A stretch of 41,537 bases of DNA from a virus, in the IMG/VR virus record IMGVR_UViG_3300035666_000054, positions 1 to 41,537 of that record. The stretch is one strand, 5' to 3'. Positions 1 through 8,827 of this stretch are shown here, one piece after another. The position numbers were made by a program, and so were the translations under genes. Within the stretch, counting starts at the first letter, position 1. Every line of letters starts with the position of its first letter. A model generated the notes under the pieces. The model saw nothing but the letters and a program-made list of their open reading frames with translations, was not told where the DNA came from and did no database searches.

Positions 1-3000
1 CCGGAATTTTGTCATCTCGACCTGATCCGGGGCCATCCACATACCGCCCGCCTGCGGCCAAACCGCCCTGCGCATAACGAGGCTCACTTTCCGGATTGAC
101 TACGCCAGAATCAGGTCCTTTAGACGGCTCGACCTGAGTCATTTTGTCCTCAAAGAACAAAGCCTCGGGGCCGTAGCCATACTTGTAGTAGTCAATATCC
201 GGCTTAAGCGCAGTTCGCTTAATCTCATACTTCGGTAACGCGCCGCCAAAACTAGTTGGCAATTTGCCCGTTGTCGGAGGACCGCCTTTTCCTGAAGACG
301 CCGCAGCGGTAAGACCGCCCAGCAACTTAAGAAGTTTTTGGAAATCTTGAAAATTTTCAAGAAGTGCTTTGATTTGATCAAGCGGAGATTTCTTAACCTC
401 AGTTGGCTTGTAATCTTTAAGAATGTCCTCTGGTTTAACTTCAATTAGAGGAGGTTCAGGAACAAACAAAGGAGGTTTAGCCTCCGGCTGAGTCGGCTTA
501 GTAGTCTCAATAACTACTTCTTCCAGCGGACCTTCCGGAGCAGGAGTGGAAGGTGTTCCCGGAGGAACAACAACCGGCGGAACTTCGGGCTTAGTTGGCT
601 TCGTAGTTTCAATAACTACTTCTTCTAAAGGCCCTTCCGGAGTCGTTGGAGGAGTTACCTCAACAGGTGGCGGCGAAAGGGGAGGCGGAAAAGCCTCTGG
701 TTGAGTTGGCTTCGTAGTCTCAATGACCACTTCTTCTAGCGGACCTTCCGGTGTAGTCGGAGGCGCTGCTTCAACAGGTGGTGCAAGAGGCGGTGCAACA
801 ACCTCTGGTTGAGTTGGTTTAGTCGTTTCAATGACCACTTCTTCCAGCGGTGGCTGTGAAGAAACTGGAGGAGTTGCTTCAACAGGCGGTGGCGCAAGTG
901 GAGGTGCAACAGCTTCCGGTTGGGTTGGTTTGGTCGTTTCAATGACCACCTCTTCAAGTGGTTCAACTGGAGGCTTAACAGGAGGCTCAACAAATTCAGG
1001 AGCTGCTGCAACAGCCCCGGTTAACGGGCCAGCAGTTGCTACAGGCTTCGTTCCTGTAACAACAACTTCCTCAAGAGGAGAAGGCTCCGTAGGTGCTGGT
1101 TGCGTTGGCGCAGCTGTCGTCGTTCCGGCACCGCCTGTTAAAGCGCCTGTTGCAGCGCCAGCTCCAATCGCGGCCAGTTCAGCTGCTGTTAATCCACCAC
1201 CAGCGGTAACTGTAAACGTTGGTAATGCCCCCGCAGCCGCGCCAGCAGCCCCCGCTCCAGCCCCAGCTCCGGCTGCTCCAGCGCCTGCCCCTGCTCCACC
1301 CGCAGCACCGCCCGCAGTAGCCCCGCCAGCAGGTGCTCCGCCAAGTAACCCCGGCGCTAAACCAGCGGTCAGCATGGCAGCGCCCGCAATCTTGGCAAGG
1401 TTCTCAACGGTCTTGTCTTCCTTTGCCATAAAGGCAGAACTGACAAGCGGGAATCCTGTTTCACCGCGCCACTGACCTACGCTGTACTCAACGCCTTTCT
1501 GCGGATCAAAGTTAAATTTCTCGTCTTGCAACCCGGGCGGCGCAAAGAGAGGCTTCAAATCATCAGGCATGGACGAGAAGAATTTACCTAACTCATCCTT
1601 TGTAAAAGAGCCGCGAAGATTTTTAAGCTCAGCCGGGTTGGTAATAAGTTCCGTTACACCGTTGTCAGCCGCATATTTAAATGCTTCAGAAAACTTTCCT
1701 TGCTTAAGAAGGCTAGACAACGCCCGACGCTGCGGAAGCGTAGCAAGATACTTTTCTTCTTCAGAAGAAATTTCTCTCTTAGCCTCAGCCTGCATTGCTT
1801 CCGCTGCCTTCTTAAGATCAGCAGCACCCGGCATTTCTCCTGCCTTTGAAGTAACGAAGGCTTCTCGCTGCTTCTGCAATTCCTTGCCACGCTCTATCGA
1901 CGGACTGCTAAGCGGCGAGTACAGGCTTCCCGTTTCTAAGTCAGCGCCTCCGGTGCCTTCGGTAAAAAGCGCCTGCGGACTTAAGGAGTAAGTGCCGCCA
2001 AAACCAGCGCCACTAAAGTTCAAAGCCAGAGGGCTTTCCTTAAGCGGGCTTCCACGAGCCATTCCCGCCATATCCGCATCAAGCAACGCTTGGCGATCTT
2101 CAGCGGAAAGAGAGTTAATGAACTCAGCAGTTGCTTTTTCGGAAAGCGCGGTCCAATCGGCCATGCTTGGCGCAGCCGCTGCTGTATCAGCAAGCGGTGA
2201 GGATGGAGCCTGAGGCTGCTCACCAAGTTGATTTTTAATAAAGTCAACTGTTGGAGAAAGCGGTGCTATCGGAGTGTCTTCTCCACGCGGAGTAAAAACA
2301 GGCTCTTCAGGCGATGGAGTAAGCGGAGCTGCCGAAACATCTTCTCCACGCGGAACATAAGCCCGATCTTCTTCAGCAGCCGCTGCAAGAGGAGAAGATG
2401 GCGATACCGAAGCCGGGGGGGCTTCAGGAATCAAAGGAGTTCTAGCAGGTTCCTGAGTAGGAGCTTCTTCCACAGGGGGCTGCGAAGTAATGCCTACCGT
2501 TTCCTGAGGCGTCGGAATTTTTGCACGCTCAGCAGCTTCAGCCTCTGCCTGTCTACGAGCATCTTCACGACGCTGCAAATCAGCCAGATCTTTTTGGCGC
2601 TGAACCTCAGCCTGACGTTGCGCTTCAGCAACTCTTTCTTGCTCTAGTCGTGCTTGCTCAGCAGCAACGCGCTCGGCTTCTTGTCTCGCGGCTTCGGCTT
2701 GACGACGGGTGGTTGCTTCTTCTTCCGCTATACGAGCAGCCTCTGCTTCTCGCGCTAATTGCGCTTCACGAGCAATACGAACTTGCTCAGCACGGCGAGT
2801 TTCCTCAGCAATACGCTGCTGTTCGGCACGCCTTAAATCTTCAGCACGGCGAGCCTCTTCCGCTTTTCTTACCTGTTCCTCTCTACGATTTACTTCTGCC
2901 CTGCGAGCTTCCTCAGCGCGTCTTGCTTGTTCAGCGCGACGAGCCTCTTCAGCACGACGAGCCTCTTCAGCTTTACGCGCAGCCTCTTGGCGAGCAATTT

Positions 3001-3367
3001 CAGCCTGACGCGCAATTTCCGCTTGTCGTCTTGTTTCAGCCTGACGCGCTTCTTCAGCCCTACGCACAGCTTCTCGTTGCTGCTCAATACGATCAATTTC
3101 TGCTTGTCTTTGAATTTCAAGATCACGAACGCGCTGGGCTTCGGCAATTCTAGCCAAATCAGCTTGACGAGCATTTTCTTGCTGACGAGCTATTTCTACT
3201 GCCCGATTCTGCTCGGCAATTCTTAAAGCATCAGACTCGTCAAGGTTAGCAGATGGAACTGCCCCATACGTATAGTAAGAAGGCTTCGGCTGATCGACCT
3301 TTAAACCGGGTTTAAAACTAAGATCAGCTTCATCTTCAACAGAACGTTTTGGTTTTCTGGTAGCCAT
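1..3367 (-). CDS. very long coiled-coil / low-complexity virion protein, C-terminus beyond window
   Basis: An uninterrupted frame of 1122 codons starts at 3367 and is still open at base 1. Residues about 55-280 are a charged coiled coil built on repeats such as EEARRAEEARR. About 660-710 is almost pure Ala/Gly/Pro. About 785-960 holds five copies of EEVVIETTKPTQPE plus a diverged one (EEVVVTGTKP), separated by proline-rich linkers. The last visible residues (GGRYVDGPGSGRDDKIP) match the start of a C-terminal domain common in phage tail or structural proteins that usually continues with an SDGEFV-type motif. The start overlaps the previous stop as TAATG. Its place at the end of the late block after the tail genes suggests a tail-associated or internal (ejected) virion protein. 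That role is inferred; an elongated shape follows from the sequence. Confidence 0.8.
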   Translation of the reverse strand, partial: MATRKPKRSVEDEADLSFKPGLKVDQPKPSYYTYGAVPSANLDESDALRIAEQNRAVEIARQQENARQADLARIAEAQRVRDLEIQRQAEIDRIEQQREAVRRAEEARQAETRRQAEIARQAEIARQEAARKAEEARRAEEARRAEQARRAEEARRAEVNRREEQVRKAEEARRAEDLRRAEQQRIAEETRRAEQVRIAREAQLAREAEAARIAEEEATTRRQAEAARQEAERVAAEQARLEQERVAEAQRQAEVQRQKDLADLQRREDARRQAEAEAAERAKIPTPQETVGITSQPPVEEAPTQEPARTPLIPEAPPASVSPSSPLAAAAEEDRAYVPRGEDVSAAPLTPSPEEPVFTPRGEDTPIAPLSPTVDFIKNQLGEQPQAPSSPLADTAAAAPSMADWTALSEKATAEFINSLSAEDRQALLDADMAGMARGSPLKESPLALNFSGAGFGGTYSLSPQALFTEGTGGADLETGSLYSPLSSPSIERGKELQKQREAFVTSKAGEMPGAADLKKAAEAMQAEAKREISSEEEKYLATLPQRRALSSLLKQGKFSEAFKYAADNGVTELITNPAELKNLRGSFTKDELGKFFSSMPDDLKPLFAPPGLQDEKFNFDPQKGVEYSVGQWRGETGFPLVSSAFMAKEDKTVENLAKIAGAAMLTAGLAPGLLGGAPAGGATAGGAAGGAGAGAGAAGAGAGAGAAGAAAGALPTFTVTAGGGLTAAELAAIGAGAATGALTGGAGTTTAAPTQPAPTEPSPLEEVVVTGTKPVATAGPLTGAVAAAPEFVEPPVKPPVEPLEEVVIETTKPTQPEAVAPPLAPPPVEATPPVSSQPPLEEVVIETTKPTQPEVVAPPLAPPVEAAPPTTPEGPLEEVVIETTKPTQPEAFPPPLSPPPVEVTPPTTPEGPLEEVVIETTKPTKPEVPPVVVPPGTPSTPAPEGPLEEVVIETTKPTQPEAKPPLFVPEPPLIEVKPEDILKDYKPTEVKKSPLDQIKALLENFQDFQKLLKLLGGLTAAASSGKGGPPTTGKLPTSFGGALPKYEIKRTALKPDIDYYKYGYGPEALFFEDKMTQVEPSKGPDSGVVNPESEPRYAQGGLAAGGRYVDGPGSGRDDKIP

Positions 3368-3600
3368 TAGTCGAGCACCTGATAAAAGCGGTAAGCCCAT
3401 TCCTGCCAATCATCGTAATCATACGGCGAAGGAGGATTTTGTTGCGATATTCCGTTAATGCTAATCAAGCCTGCACCCCAATTCTGCCATTCTTTTTCAG
3501 AGACAAGCTGCGGAATTGGACCATAGTTTTCCAAGTCAAACACGGTGTAGTCAGCCCAGTCTTTTAGACTGTGATAGCGCGGGTCAGTTAACAGGCTCAT
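3367..3600 (-). CDS. small acidic aromatic-rich phage protein
   Basis: This 77-residue protein is rich in Trp, Tyr and Asp and has no membrane segment or recognised domain. It begins inside the end of the upstream gp10-like gene (ATGA overlap near 3597) and its stop overlaps the start of the long coiled-coil gene (TAATG at 3367). It is therefore translationally coupled to two virion genes. A minor tail component or an assembly factor is plausible from context only. Confidence 0.7.
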   Translation of the reverse strand: MSLLTDPRYHSLKDWADYTVFDLENYGPIPQLVSEKEWQNWGAGLISINGISQQNPPSPYDYDDWQEWAYRFYQVLD

Positions 3601-5207
3601 GGGTTTTCCCCAAGTATTGTGCCCGTAGCCGGTTCAACGTGAGCAATAATTTGACCCATTTGATAGTTACCATTAATGGTATTGCTTTCAAATTTAAAGC
3701 GCAGTTCGCGTCGAATTTCTCTGAAATACACAAGCTGCTGCTGTTTGTCTTGAGGCGTTTCGTAAACAATTTGTGGATTACTAGACACTTCTCCTGCCTT
3801 GGCATTAGCGCGTCCGGTAATTTCAACAGTCATGTTTCCAGACTGAATAAAGTCCGGCTCAATCATCTCTACGCGCAACGCCATGTTTTTTGGCTCTTCC
3901 GAAGCCACGAGAGAAAAATCTGACGTTTCAAAGTATGACCTTATGGGACGAATTTGATCGCCATTGATTTCGTTAACACCATATTCGTGCTGCCATACCA
4001 CGTAGCCTTTGGGGTCATTGATAATACGTGGCTGACCATCTTCGGTTACACGACGCTCTGTGTCTTGTGTACCACGAAACTGCACCGTTTCGGTATCAAT
4101 GATACCTGTCATCAATGGTGAGTTAAAAACCTGAGCATAAGCGCCAATAGATCTTCCCCCACCCGGAAGCTCTGTGTCATACCACGTATTCTCACGAACG
4201 TTATAAATAACGGCGTGACTGCATTCTGTTGCATTACCACGCGGGTAACACCACCAAATTTCACCCCAACGAGGAATCTTTACTGCAAAAACTTTTTGGC
4301 GTTGAGCGTAGTTTAAATTGTCATAGAACCAGTTTAAGTTCAGGCTGTTTGGAACTTCACGTACCACACCGTTAAACATCAAGAAACGGTCTACACCACA
4401 CCAAAAATAAATGCCGTCATACTCAACAACGCTTTTTGCAGACAGAATGCTTGACTGCGAGGTAATGGTGTCAAACTGAAAAACCGCAGGTCCACCTACG
4501 TATGTGGCACGAACAACCGAATCCAATGACCAGAAAAGTCCAGCAGGCGCATTACCGGCACCGGCTCTAAGCGGCAAACCTTTTACAATCTTTTGACTTG
4601 TAACACGGGCAGCACCTGAGTCACCGCCGCTCCAGTCGTCCGTATATCCGGCTCTACTCCACTGAACAAAGCCGTCCGAACCATAAGCAAACACATAAGG
4701 AGCTAACGCTACAATTCCGCCAGAAACGGTAACCGCCGAAACAAGATCAAGCGGAGCCGTTCCGTTATCGTAGCCTCGGTACAAAGAACCATTGGCATCG
4801 GATGAGATGTCTTCGATGTCTCGCGCTACATGCGCCAAAATTTCATTTTGGTTTGTTGTGGTGTTATACGCTACATCAAATCCCCAGTTAGCATTAATGT
4901 TGCTTATATATCCGCCATTGGTGCGGTTATCAACAATGCTGCTACTGCCGTTTTGACTTAAGCGAAAACGGAATACACCGTCAGATGTACCGATGTGTAC
5001 ATACGTATAACCATTGTGATTGTGAATGTGCATGCCACGGGCAATGCCATCCAAGCGATCCTGTAGCGCACGAAACCCGCCAATCTTACGAGGCAGTCCA
5101 CGTTGAAAACGAACCCACTGTCCGTCAACATAGTTACTACCTTCAAACTTCGTTCCGTCCCGCTTGATACCGGGTTCAGAGCGAACGATGATCGGCTGAA
5201 GAGGCAT
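3597..5207 (-). CDS. gp10-like tail stabilisation / tail hub protein
   Basis: The 536-residue protein opens with MPLQPI...PGIKRDGTKFEG followed by YVDGQWVRFQRGLPRKIGGF. This resembles the N-terminus of P22 gp10-type packaged-DNA stabilisation or tail hub proteins found in many environmental podovirus-like genomes. The body is rich in aromatic and glycine-containing beta strands (for example YTYVHIGTSDGVFRF), consistent with a beta-propeller-like virion protein. Its length is in the range of the gp10 family. It sits directly downstream of a fibre gene (stop and start overlap at 5207) and close to adaptor 2. The N-terminal similarity is visible by eye; the exact position in the tail is inferred. 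Confidence 0.65.
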   Translation of the reverse strand: MPLQPIIVRSEPGIKRDGTKFEGSNYVDGQWVRFQRGLPRKIGGFRALQDRLDGIARGMHIHNHNGYTYVHIGTSDGVFRFRLSQNGSSSIVDNRTNGGYISNINANWGFDVAYNTTTNQNEILAHVARDIEDISSDANGSLYRGYDNGTAPLDLVSAVTVSGGIVALAPYVFAYGSDGFVQWSRAGYTDDWSGGDSGAARVTSQKIVKGLPLRAGAGNAPAGLFWSLDSVVRATYVGGPAVFQFDTITSQSSILSAKSVVEYDGIYFWCGVDRFLMFNGVVREVPNSLNLNWFYDNLNYAQRQKVFAVKIPRWGEIWWCYPRGNATECSHAVIYNVRENTWYDTELPGGGRSIGAYAQVFNSPLMTGIIDTETVQFRGTQDTERRVTEDGQPRIINDPKGYVVWQHEYGVNEINGDQIRPIRSYFETSDFSLVASEEPKNMALRVEMIEPDFIQSGNMTVEITGRANAKAGEVSSNPQIVYETPQDKQQQLVYFREIRRELRFKFESNTINGNYQMGQIIAHVEPATGTILGENP

Positions 5208-6403
5208 TAGTACGTGCCACCCTTAATTGGGTCTAAATCCAAGGCAACCTGCGCGGCAGCGGCGTTTACCGCCGTAAATACGGCGTTACCTACAGTCGTT
5301 GCGCCAAGATTAGTTCTTGCGCCAGAAGCCGTTGTCGCCCCGGTACCGCCTTGAGCAACAGAAAGCGGAATACCAATAGTTGATGTGTCCGCATCTACAA
5401 CGTCTGTTCCGTCGCAATACAAGATCGCTCTTGCGTTTTGAGAAACCGTTACACCCGGAGAAGCCTGTCCGGCAGTGCGAATTCCAAGGGTATAAGAACC
5501 TGAAGTCTGGTTACTTATCCAGTACTGCTGAGTTGTCGTCGGGACAATAACATCACGATTACCAGTTAGTGTTCCGGTAAATATGTATGCTGTTTTGTTA
5601 AGTTCAGCAATGGAAAGCGTGTAATTGCCACTGCCAGAAATATCAATCTGAAGTACGCTAAAGGCATAAATCGCAGATTGACCAAAGCCAATCGTCCAAA
5701 ACTCTATGCCATCGGTAATCAGAATGCACGAATCACCGGGCGAAAGAACAAGCGTTGTAGCGCCATTAATTAGTTCAGAGCTATTTGGATCAATCGTAAG
5801 ATCGCCCGTTCCGCCATTACGAACCTGCAAGAACCAATCGTTCCCTAGCGTTGGCGCTGCCGTCAAAGAGAGCGTACCCGCGCCGCCTGTCCACACATAC
5901 GCTTTTGCGCGATCACTTACACCGGCTGTGTAATTCCCGCTAAAGGACGATACCGGCATTGATTGGTTAAGCGTTGTTGAAATCGCTTTAAGACCCAACC
6001 CGGCAAGCGCCGCTGCGTTCGCTGCCGAAGCCGATGCACCATATTGGAACGACCGCCAAGTGCCCGACTGCGTGCTGTTATCCGTCAGGTAAATCTGAAA
6101 CGTGCTGCCCGAAGTCGGTGCGCAAATCTGCACGCCCGTGCTGGTCTTGACCGTAAAGGTGTTAGAGCCAACGTTATTGAATAACACCGTTTGCCCGTTG
6201 CTGCCATCGCGAGCATCCGGCATCGTGATGACAAGGCTCGTCGTAGTCGGATTAACATCCATAATGGATGCCACGACATCATTTGACGGCGCGGTTTCTA
6301 ACGGCCAGTCCAATACCTGATCAATCGTCAGGGACACATAACGGTACGAGACATCGCTTGGATAGATGTTCGTTCCGCCGAAAGTTTGAGTAAAAGTGGG
6401 CAC
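5207..6403 (-). CDS. tail fibre / structural protein
   Basis: The 398-residue protein is dominated by Ser, Thr, Gly and Ala in beta-rich repeats. It ends with the block AQGGTGATTASGARTNLGAT, a motif typical of phage tail fibres and also present in the 732-residue fibre at 11589-13787. The N-terminal part (FTQTFGGTNIYPSDVSYRYV) may be a virion-attachment region. It lies between adaptor 2 and the gp10-like gene, with a two-base gap to the former and an overlapping junction to the latter. No enzymatic motif is visible. It may be a neck or side fibre. Confidence 0.7.
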   Translation of the reverse strand: MPTFTQTFGGTNIYPSDVSYRYVSLTIDQVLDWPLETAPSNDVVASIMDVNPTTTSLVITMPDARDGSNGQTVLFNNVGSNTFTVKTSTGVQICAPTSGSTFQIYLTDNSTQSGTWRSFQYGASASAANAAALAGLGLKAISTTLNQSMPVSSFSGNYTAGVSDRAKAYVWTGGAGTLSLTAAPTLGNDWFLQVRNGGTGDLTIDPNSSELINGATTLVLSPGDSCILITDGIEFWTIGFGQSAIYAFSVLQIDISGSGNYTLSIAELNKTAYIFTGTLTGNRDVIVPTTTQQYWISNQTSGSYTLGIRTAGQASPGVTVSQNARAILYCDGTDVVDADTSTIGIPLSVAQGGTGATTASGARTNLGATTVGNAVFTAVNAAAAQVALDLDPIKGGTY

Positions 6404-6405
6404 TG

Positions 6406-7053
6406 TTAAGCCTCCCGACGATTCGTAGTCCGGTCAACAATCTTCTGCAAGTCTTCGCCATTCAACGCCGCCAAAGCGCGGTCGTAGTAGGACTGCCACA
6501 ACTGCACTCGCTCATCGTCTTTAACAAATGGAGTTGCTTCAACAAGGCATCCGTACAACAACAAGTTTGGCGCGTACTCCGACAGCCAGTTGGTTTGATT
6601 GGCATCATCCAATAGCGGCGGGAGTTCGTAATACAGAATCTCTACCGGGTACGCCGCATTGGGCGTCGGGGCAAAGATCCAGTAGTTGTAATTGTAATCT
6701 GAGTAAAACTTTGGCCGGTCGGTTTCGGTTTCGTTGGGCCAATACTCACGCAGATATTCATACGATCTGGGGTAAATCTGAACCCGAGTATTGTTACCCG
6801 TTCCGGTGCCGATGTTGATGCTGATGGTATCGCGCCACCGATCCGGCTTGACGTATACAGCAACGTCAGACTGCATGGTCATCGTGACCACATTTTGAAA
6901 GCCTTGAATCTTTAGCTCACGCGCAATCCGCCGCTCAGCCAGCGTAATAAGGCGTGGAATCTGTTCAAAGACAATCGGGTCCGTCGCCCCACCACGCTCA
7001 AGGTAGTTGCGGATGTCCGACTGCAAACTGGTAAAGGTCATTGCGGCTGGCAT
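6406..7053 (-). CDS. neck adaptor protein 2 (SU10-type phage adaptor family)
   Basis: The 215-residue protein has the pattern of the phage adaptor family that joins portal to tail: a helical N-terminus (LQSDIRNYLERGG...IPRLITLAERRIARELK), a beta-rich middle (FAPTPNAAYPVEILYYELPP) and a C-terminal helix (YGCLVEATPFVKDDERVQLW). It is smaller than adaptor 1 at 14685-15680. It lies just after the lysis genes, so the block carries two adaptor-like genes about 8 kb apart. Its start codon is embedded in the palindrome ATTTAAAT (7052-7059). Confidence 0.75.
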   Translation of the reverse strand: MPAAMTFTSLQSDIRNYLERGGATDPIVFEQIPRLITLAERRIARELKIQGFQNVVTMTMQSDVAVYVKPDRWRDTISINIGTGTGNNTRVQIYPRSYEYLREYWPNETETDRPKFYSDYNYNYWIFAPTPNAAYPVEILYYELPPLLDDANQTNWLSEYAPNLLLYGCLVEATPFVKDDERVQLWQSYYDRALAALNGEDLQKIVDRTTNRREA

Positions 7054-7065
7054 TTAAATCTCCAA

Positions 7066-7431
7066 TTAAGTAACGCGCCGCCATTCCGGCTTACCAATGC
7101 CACGGCTGAAGTGGGGAGTATCGACCAAGCGAACTCCATTCCCACCCCACGAATTAAGCGGGTGCAAACTTTCCCAATAAGCACCAAGCGGGGCAAGCTC
7201 AGCCTTGTCGTAGCACAACTTGCCATCTTTAAAAAAGTTCAAATCTACTGCTCGACGGCTTAGATGCAGGCTATTCATAGTCTTGCTACGACCGGCACGA
7301 ACATGAATCTGTTGCTGCTCGGGAGTACGGTACAACTCGCCACCCGTCACTACAAAGCCGAGTTCCGTCGCCTTATTAACCAACTTGGCAACGTCTAAAA
7401 GAAACGCAGCTTGCTCAGCAACAAGACTCAT
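7066..7431 (-). CDS. endolysin, M15-type D-Ala-D-Ala / L-Ala-D-Glu peptidase
   Basis: This 121-residue protein has the zinc peptidase signature of the M15 (VanY / T5 endolysin-like) family: SLHLSRRAVDLNFF with His56 and Asp63, and VDTPHF with Asp104 and His107. HPLNSWGGNG between them is also typical. The family cuts peptide cross-links of peptidoglycan, so this is the cell-wall hydrolase of the lysis cassette. There is no signal peptide, so release across the membrane should depend on the holin encoded just upstream, whose stop overlaps this start (ATGA, 7428-7431). Length fits single-domain M15 endolysins. Confidence 0.9.
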   Translation of the reverse strand: MSLVAEQAAFLLDVAKLVNKATELGFVVTGGELYRTPEQQQIHVRAGRSKTMNSLHLSRRAVDLNFFKDGKLCYDKAELAPLGAYWESLHPLNSWGGNGVRLVDTPHFSRGIGKPEWRRVT

Positions 7432-7973
7432 TTAAGCGCCTCCTTGAGCTGATCCGCCTTGTCCTTACTACCCTGCGAGGAACCGAAGTAGTACGACACA
7501 ATCTGTGTAGAGATTGCAGACAAAACCCCAAGAATGTAGATCAGAATATCTTTGCGACTGGACTCAACCGGAGTGTTGTCGAACATCACAACACCAAACA
7601 GAATGAAGGTCAGCAGCAGGATGGAAAGGGCAAGGACTGGGGTGACGATCTTGTTGAGCAGCGGTGCTTTGTCCGAGGTAGCGATTGCTGCTTCACGATC
7701 CCGAGCCGAGTCTACGTCCTTGAGAAAAAGTTCCGTCTTGGCCAAATCCAACTTGTCCTCTTCAATCCGCAGCCGCATGAGTTCTTCCTCATGTTCCATC
7801 TGCGCGATCTGAACCTTGGCCAAGTCTTCAGAGGACATATCCGGCTTTAACTCAACGCCGAGTTTATTCTCAACCCATTGCTTGCCCTTCGCGGAAACGG
7901 CGTTCGCCACGAGATTTAAACCGTTCGCAAGAAGCGGCTTTATCAAAGGCAGAAGTGCAGCAGGGAGGGGCAT
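7428..7973 (-). CDS. holin, GTA_holin_3TM-like
   Basis: The 181-residue protein has a hydrophobic N-terminal stretch, a charged coiled coil (about 48-100) and two clear transmembrane segments (about 109-131 and 142-163). After these comes YYFGSSQGSKDKADQL. This architecture and the C-terminal motif match the holin family first named from gene transfer agents (GTA_holin_3TM). It would form inner-membrane lesions that release the M15 endolysin encoded immediately downstream. The gene belongs to a run of five membrane or small lysis-region genes at 7066-8655. Confidence 0.8.
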   Translation of the reverse strand: MPLPAALLPLIKPLLANGLNLVANAVSAKGKQWVENKLGVELKPDMSSEDLAKVQIAQMEHEEELMRLRIEEDKLDLAKTELFLKDVDSARDREAAIATSDKAPLLNKIVTPVLALSILLLTFILFGVVMFDNTPVESSRKDILIYILGVLSAISTQIVSYYFGSSQGSKDKADQLKEALK

Positions 7974-7976
7974 CGG

Positions 7977-8204
7977 TTACTCCTTATCCGCCTTGGCATC
8001 GAGCTTGTCATTAATGCGGTTCAGCATCGCTTTGATTTCTTCAATGTCAGCGCGGTAATCCACACGGGTCACGTAGGTCAGCGGCATCGCACGAACGTCT
8101 TTGTCCAGACGCTCAATAGAACGGGAGATGTTATTCAGAATCCAACCGCCGAAAAGCCCCGCGATTCCGATAATAATGTTGAATAAAATCTGCCCGTCTT
8201 CCAT
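7977..8204 (-). CDS. small membrane-anchored coiled-coil protein of the lysis region
   Basis: From the ATG at 8204 the product has 75 residues: an N-terminal transmembrane helix (about 7-26) followed by an amphipathic coiled coil (RSIERLDKDV, then IEEIKAMLNRINDKLDAK). The ATG at 8204 is preferred over an upstream in-frame start because it is preceded by GAGGAG at a good distance and forms a TGATG overlap with the upstream gene. Similar proteins are common next to holins. A spanin-like or holin-accessory role is possible but not shown. Confidence 0.7.
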   Translation of the reverse strand: MEDGQILFNIIIGIAGLFGGWILNNISRSIERLDKDVRAMPLTYVTRVDYRADIEEIKAMLNRINDKLDAKADKE

Positions 8205-8383
8205 CACACACTCCTCAAAACTATCGACACCAACCAACTAATCACGGCTCCCGCCGATAACCACAATAACTTCTCAATCCAATCAACCCGTTTCTCAAGA
8301 CCTCGGACCCTTGCCTCAACCGCTTTGATCTTGTGACCGTAGTCGGTCTTAATCAGGCGTAGGTCTTTTGTCTCGACCGTCAT
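8204..8383 (-). CDS. XhlA-like haemolysin/holin-accessory peptide
   Basis: This 59-residue reading frame begins with ATG at 8383, overlapping the upstream stop (ATGA), and ends by overlapping the next start (TGATG at 8202-8206). It contains a coiled coil (KAVEARVRGLEKRVDWIEK) followed by one C-terminal transmembrane helix (LLWLSAGAVISWLVSIVL). That is the layout of XhlA-type phage proteins, which cooperate with a holin in cell lysis. Both overlaps and the unbroken frame support it as a real gene. The XhlA assignment rests on architecture and position. Confidence 0.7.
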   Translation of the reverse strand: MTVETKDLRLIKTDYGHKIKAVEARVRGLEKRVDWIEKLLWLSAGAVISWLVSIVLRSV

Positions 8384-8655
8384 TTCTGCAACTTCTTAAC
8401 CACAGCCAAGTTTTGATCTACCACGTACAAGTACACCGCGCACATGATGCCGGTCAGGACGTACATATCTAACCACCACAGCGCCCAGACCCCGGCTAAC
8501 TTGACCGCGACCATCGTGGTGAGTGGGTCGTATCTCTCAAACAACTTCGCCAATATCGGATTAACCTCACGGCCTCCCAACCTCAACGCGGTCAACGTAG
8601 ACCAAATATCGGCGGCTTGAAGCCCGATAAAGATGAAGAGGAAGGCCGTGTTCAT
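8380..8655 (-). CDS. multi-helix membrane protein, DUF5658-like
   Basis: The 91-residue protein has three hydrophobic helices: about 3-23, 46-62 and 65-80. The segment LQAADIWSTLTALRLGGREV followed by NPILAKLF resembles DUF5658-type integral membrane proteins. It overlaps the downstream XhlA-like gene (ATGA) and lies inside the lysis region, so a holin-like or anti-holin role should be considered. The family resemblance is from memory. Confidence 0.65.
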   Translation of the reverse strand: MNTAFLFIFIGLQAADIWSTLTALRLGGREVNPILAKLFERYDPLTTMVAVKLAGVWALWWLDMYVLTGIMCAVYLYVVDQNLAVVKKLQK

Positions 8656-8665
8656 TGGGTTGCCC

Positions 8666-8827
8666 CTACTGCTTGGTCTCTTCGCTCGGCTTCGGCATCT
8701 GCGCCTCCACCTGCGCCTTCAGTTTCTGCCAGAGCGGGAACCCGCCTTGTGAGGTCGGGAGGCTACCCAGCAGATTCACGATGGCGACGGCTTCTTCAAG
8801 CGTCATTTCTAACTTTGCTTCGGACAT
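8666..8827 (-). CDS. 53-residue small protein between fibre and lysis genes
   Basis: The frame starts with ATG at 8827, overlapping the stop of the 920-residue fibre (TAATG), and ends with TAG at 8666-8668. The product is soluble and mostly helical (KLEMTLEEAVAIVNLLGSL at the N-terminus, LWQKLKAQVEAQM later). There is no signal peptide or membrane helix. Tight coupling to the fibre gene suggests co-production; a fibre-assembly helper is conceivable but unproven. Confidence 0.6.
   Translation of the reverse strand: MSEAKLEMTLEEAVAIVNLLGSLPTSQGGFPLWQKLKAQVEAQMPKPSEETKQ

Noticed and set aside
831-1475. 214-codon plus-strand open frame rich in Ala, Gly and Pro
   Set aside because: It is the antisense shadow of the Ala/Gly/Pro-rich part of the long minus-strand virion gene; its composition follows from the complement.
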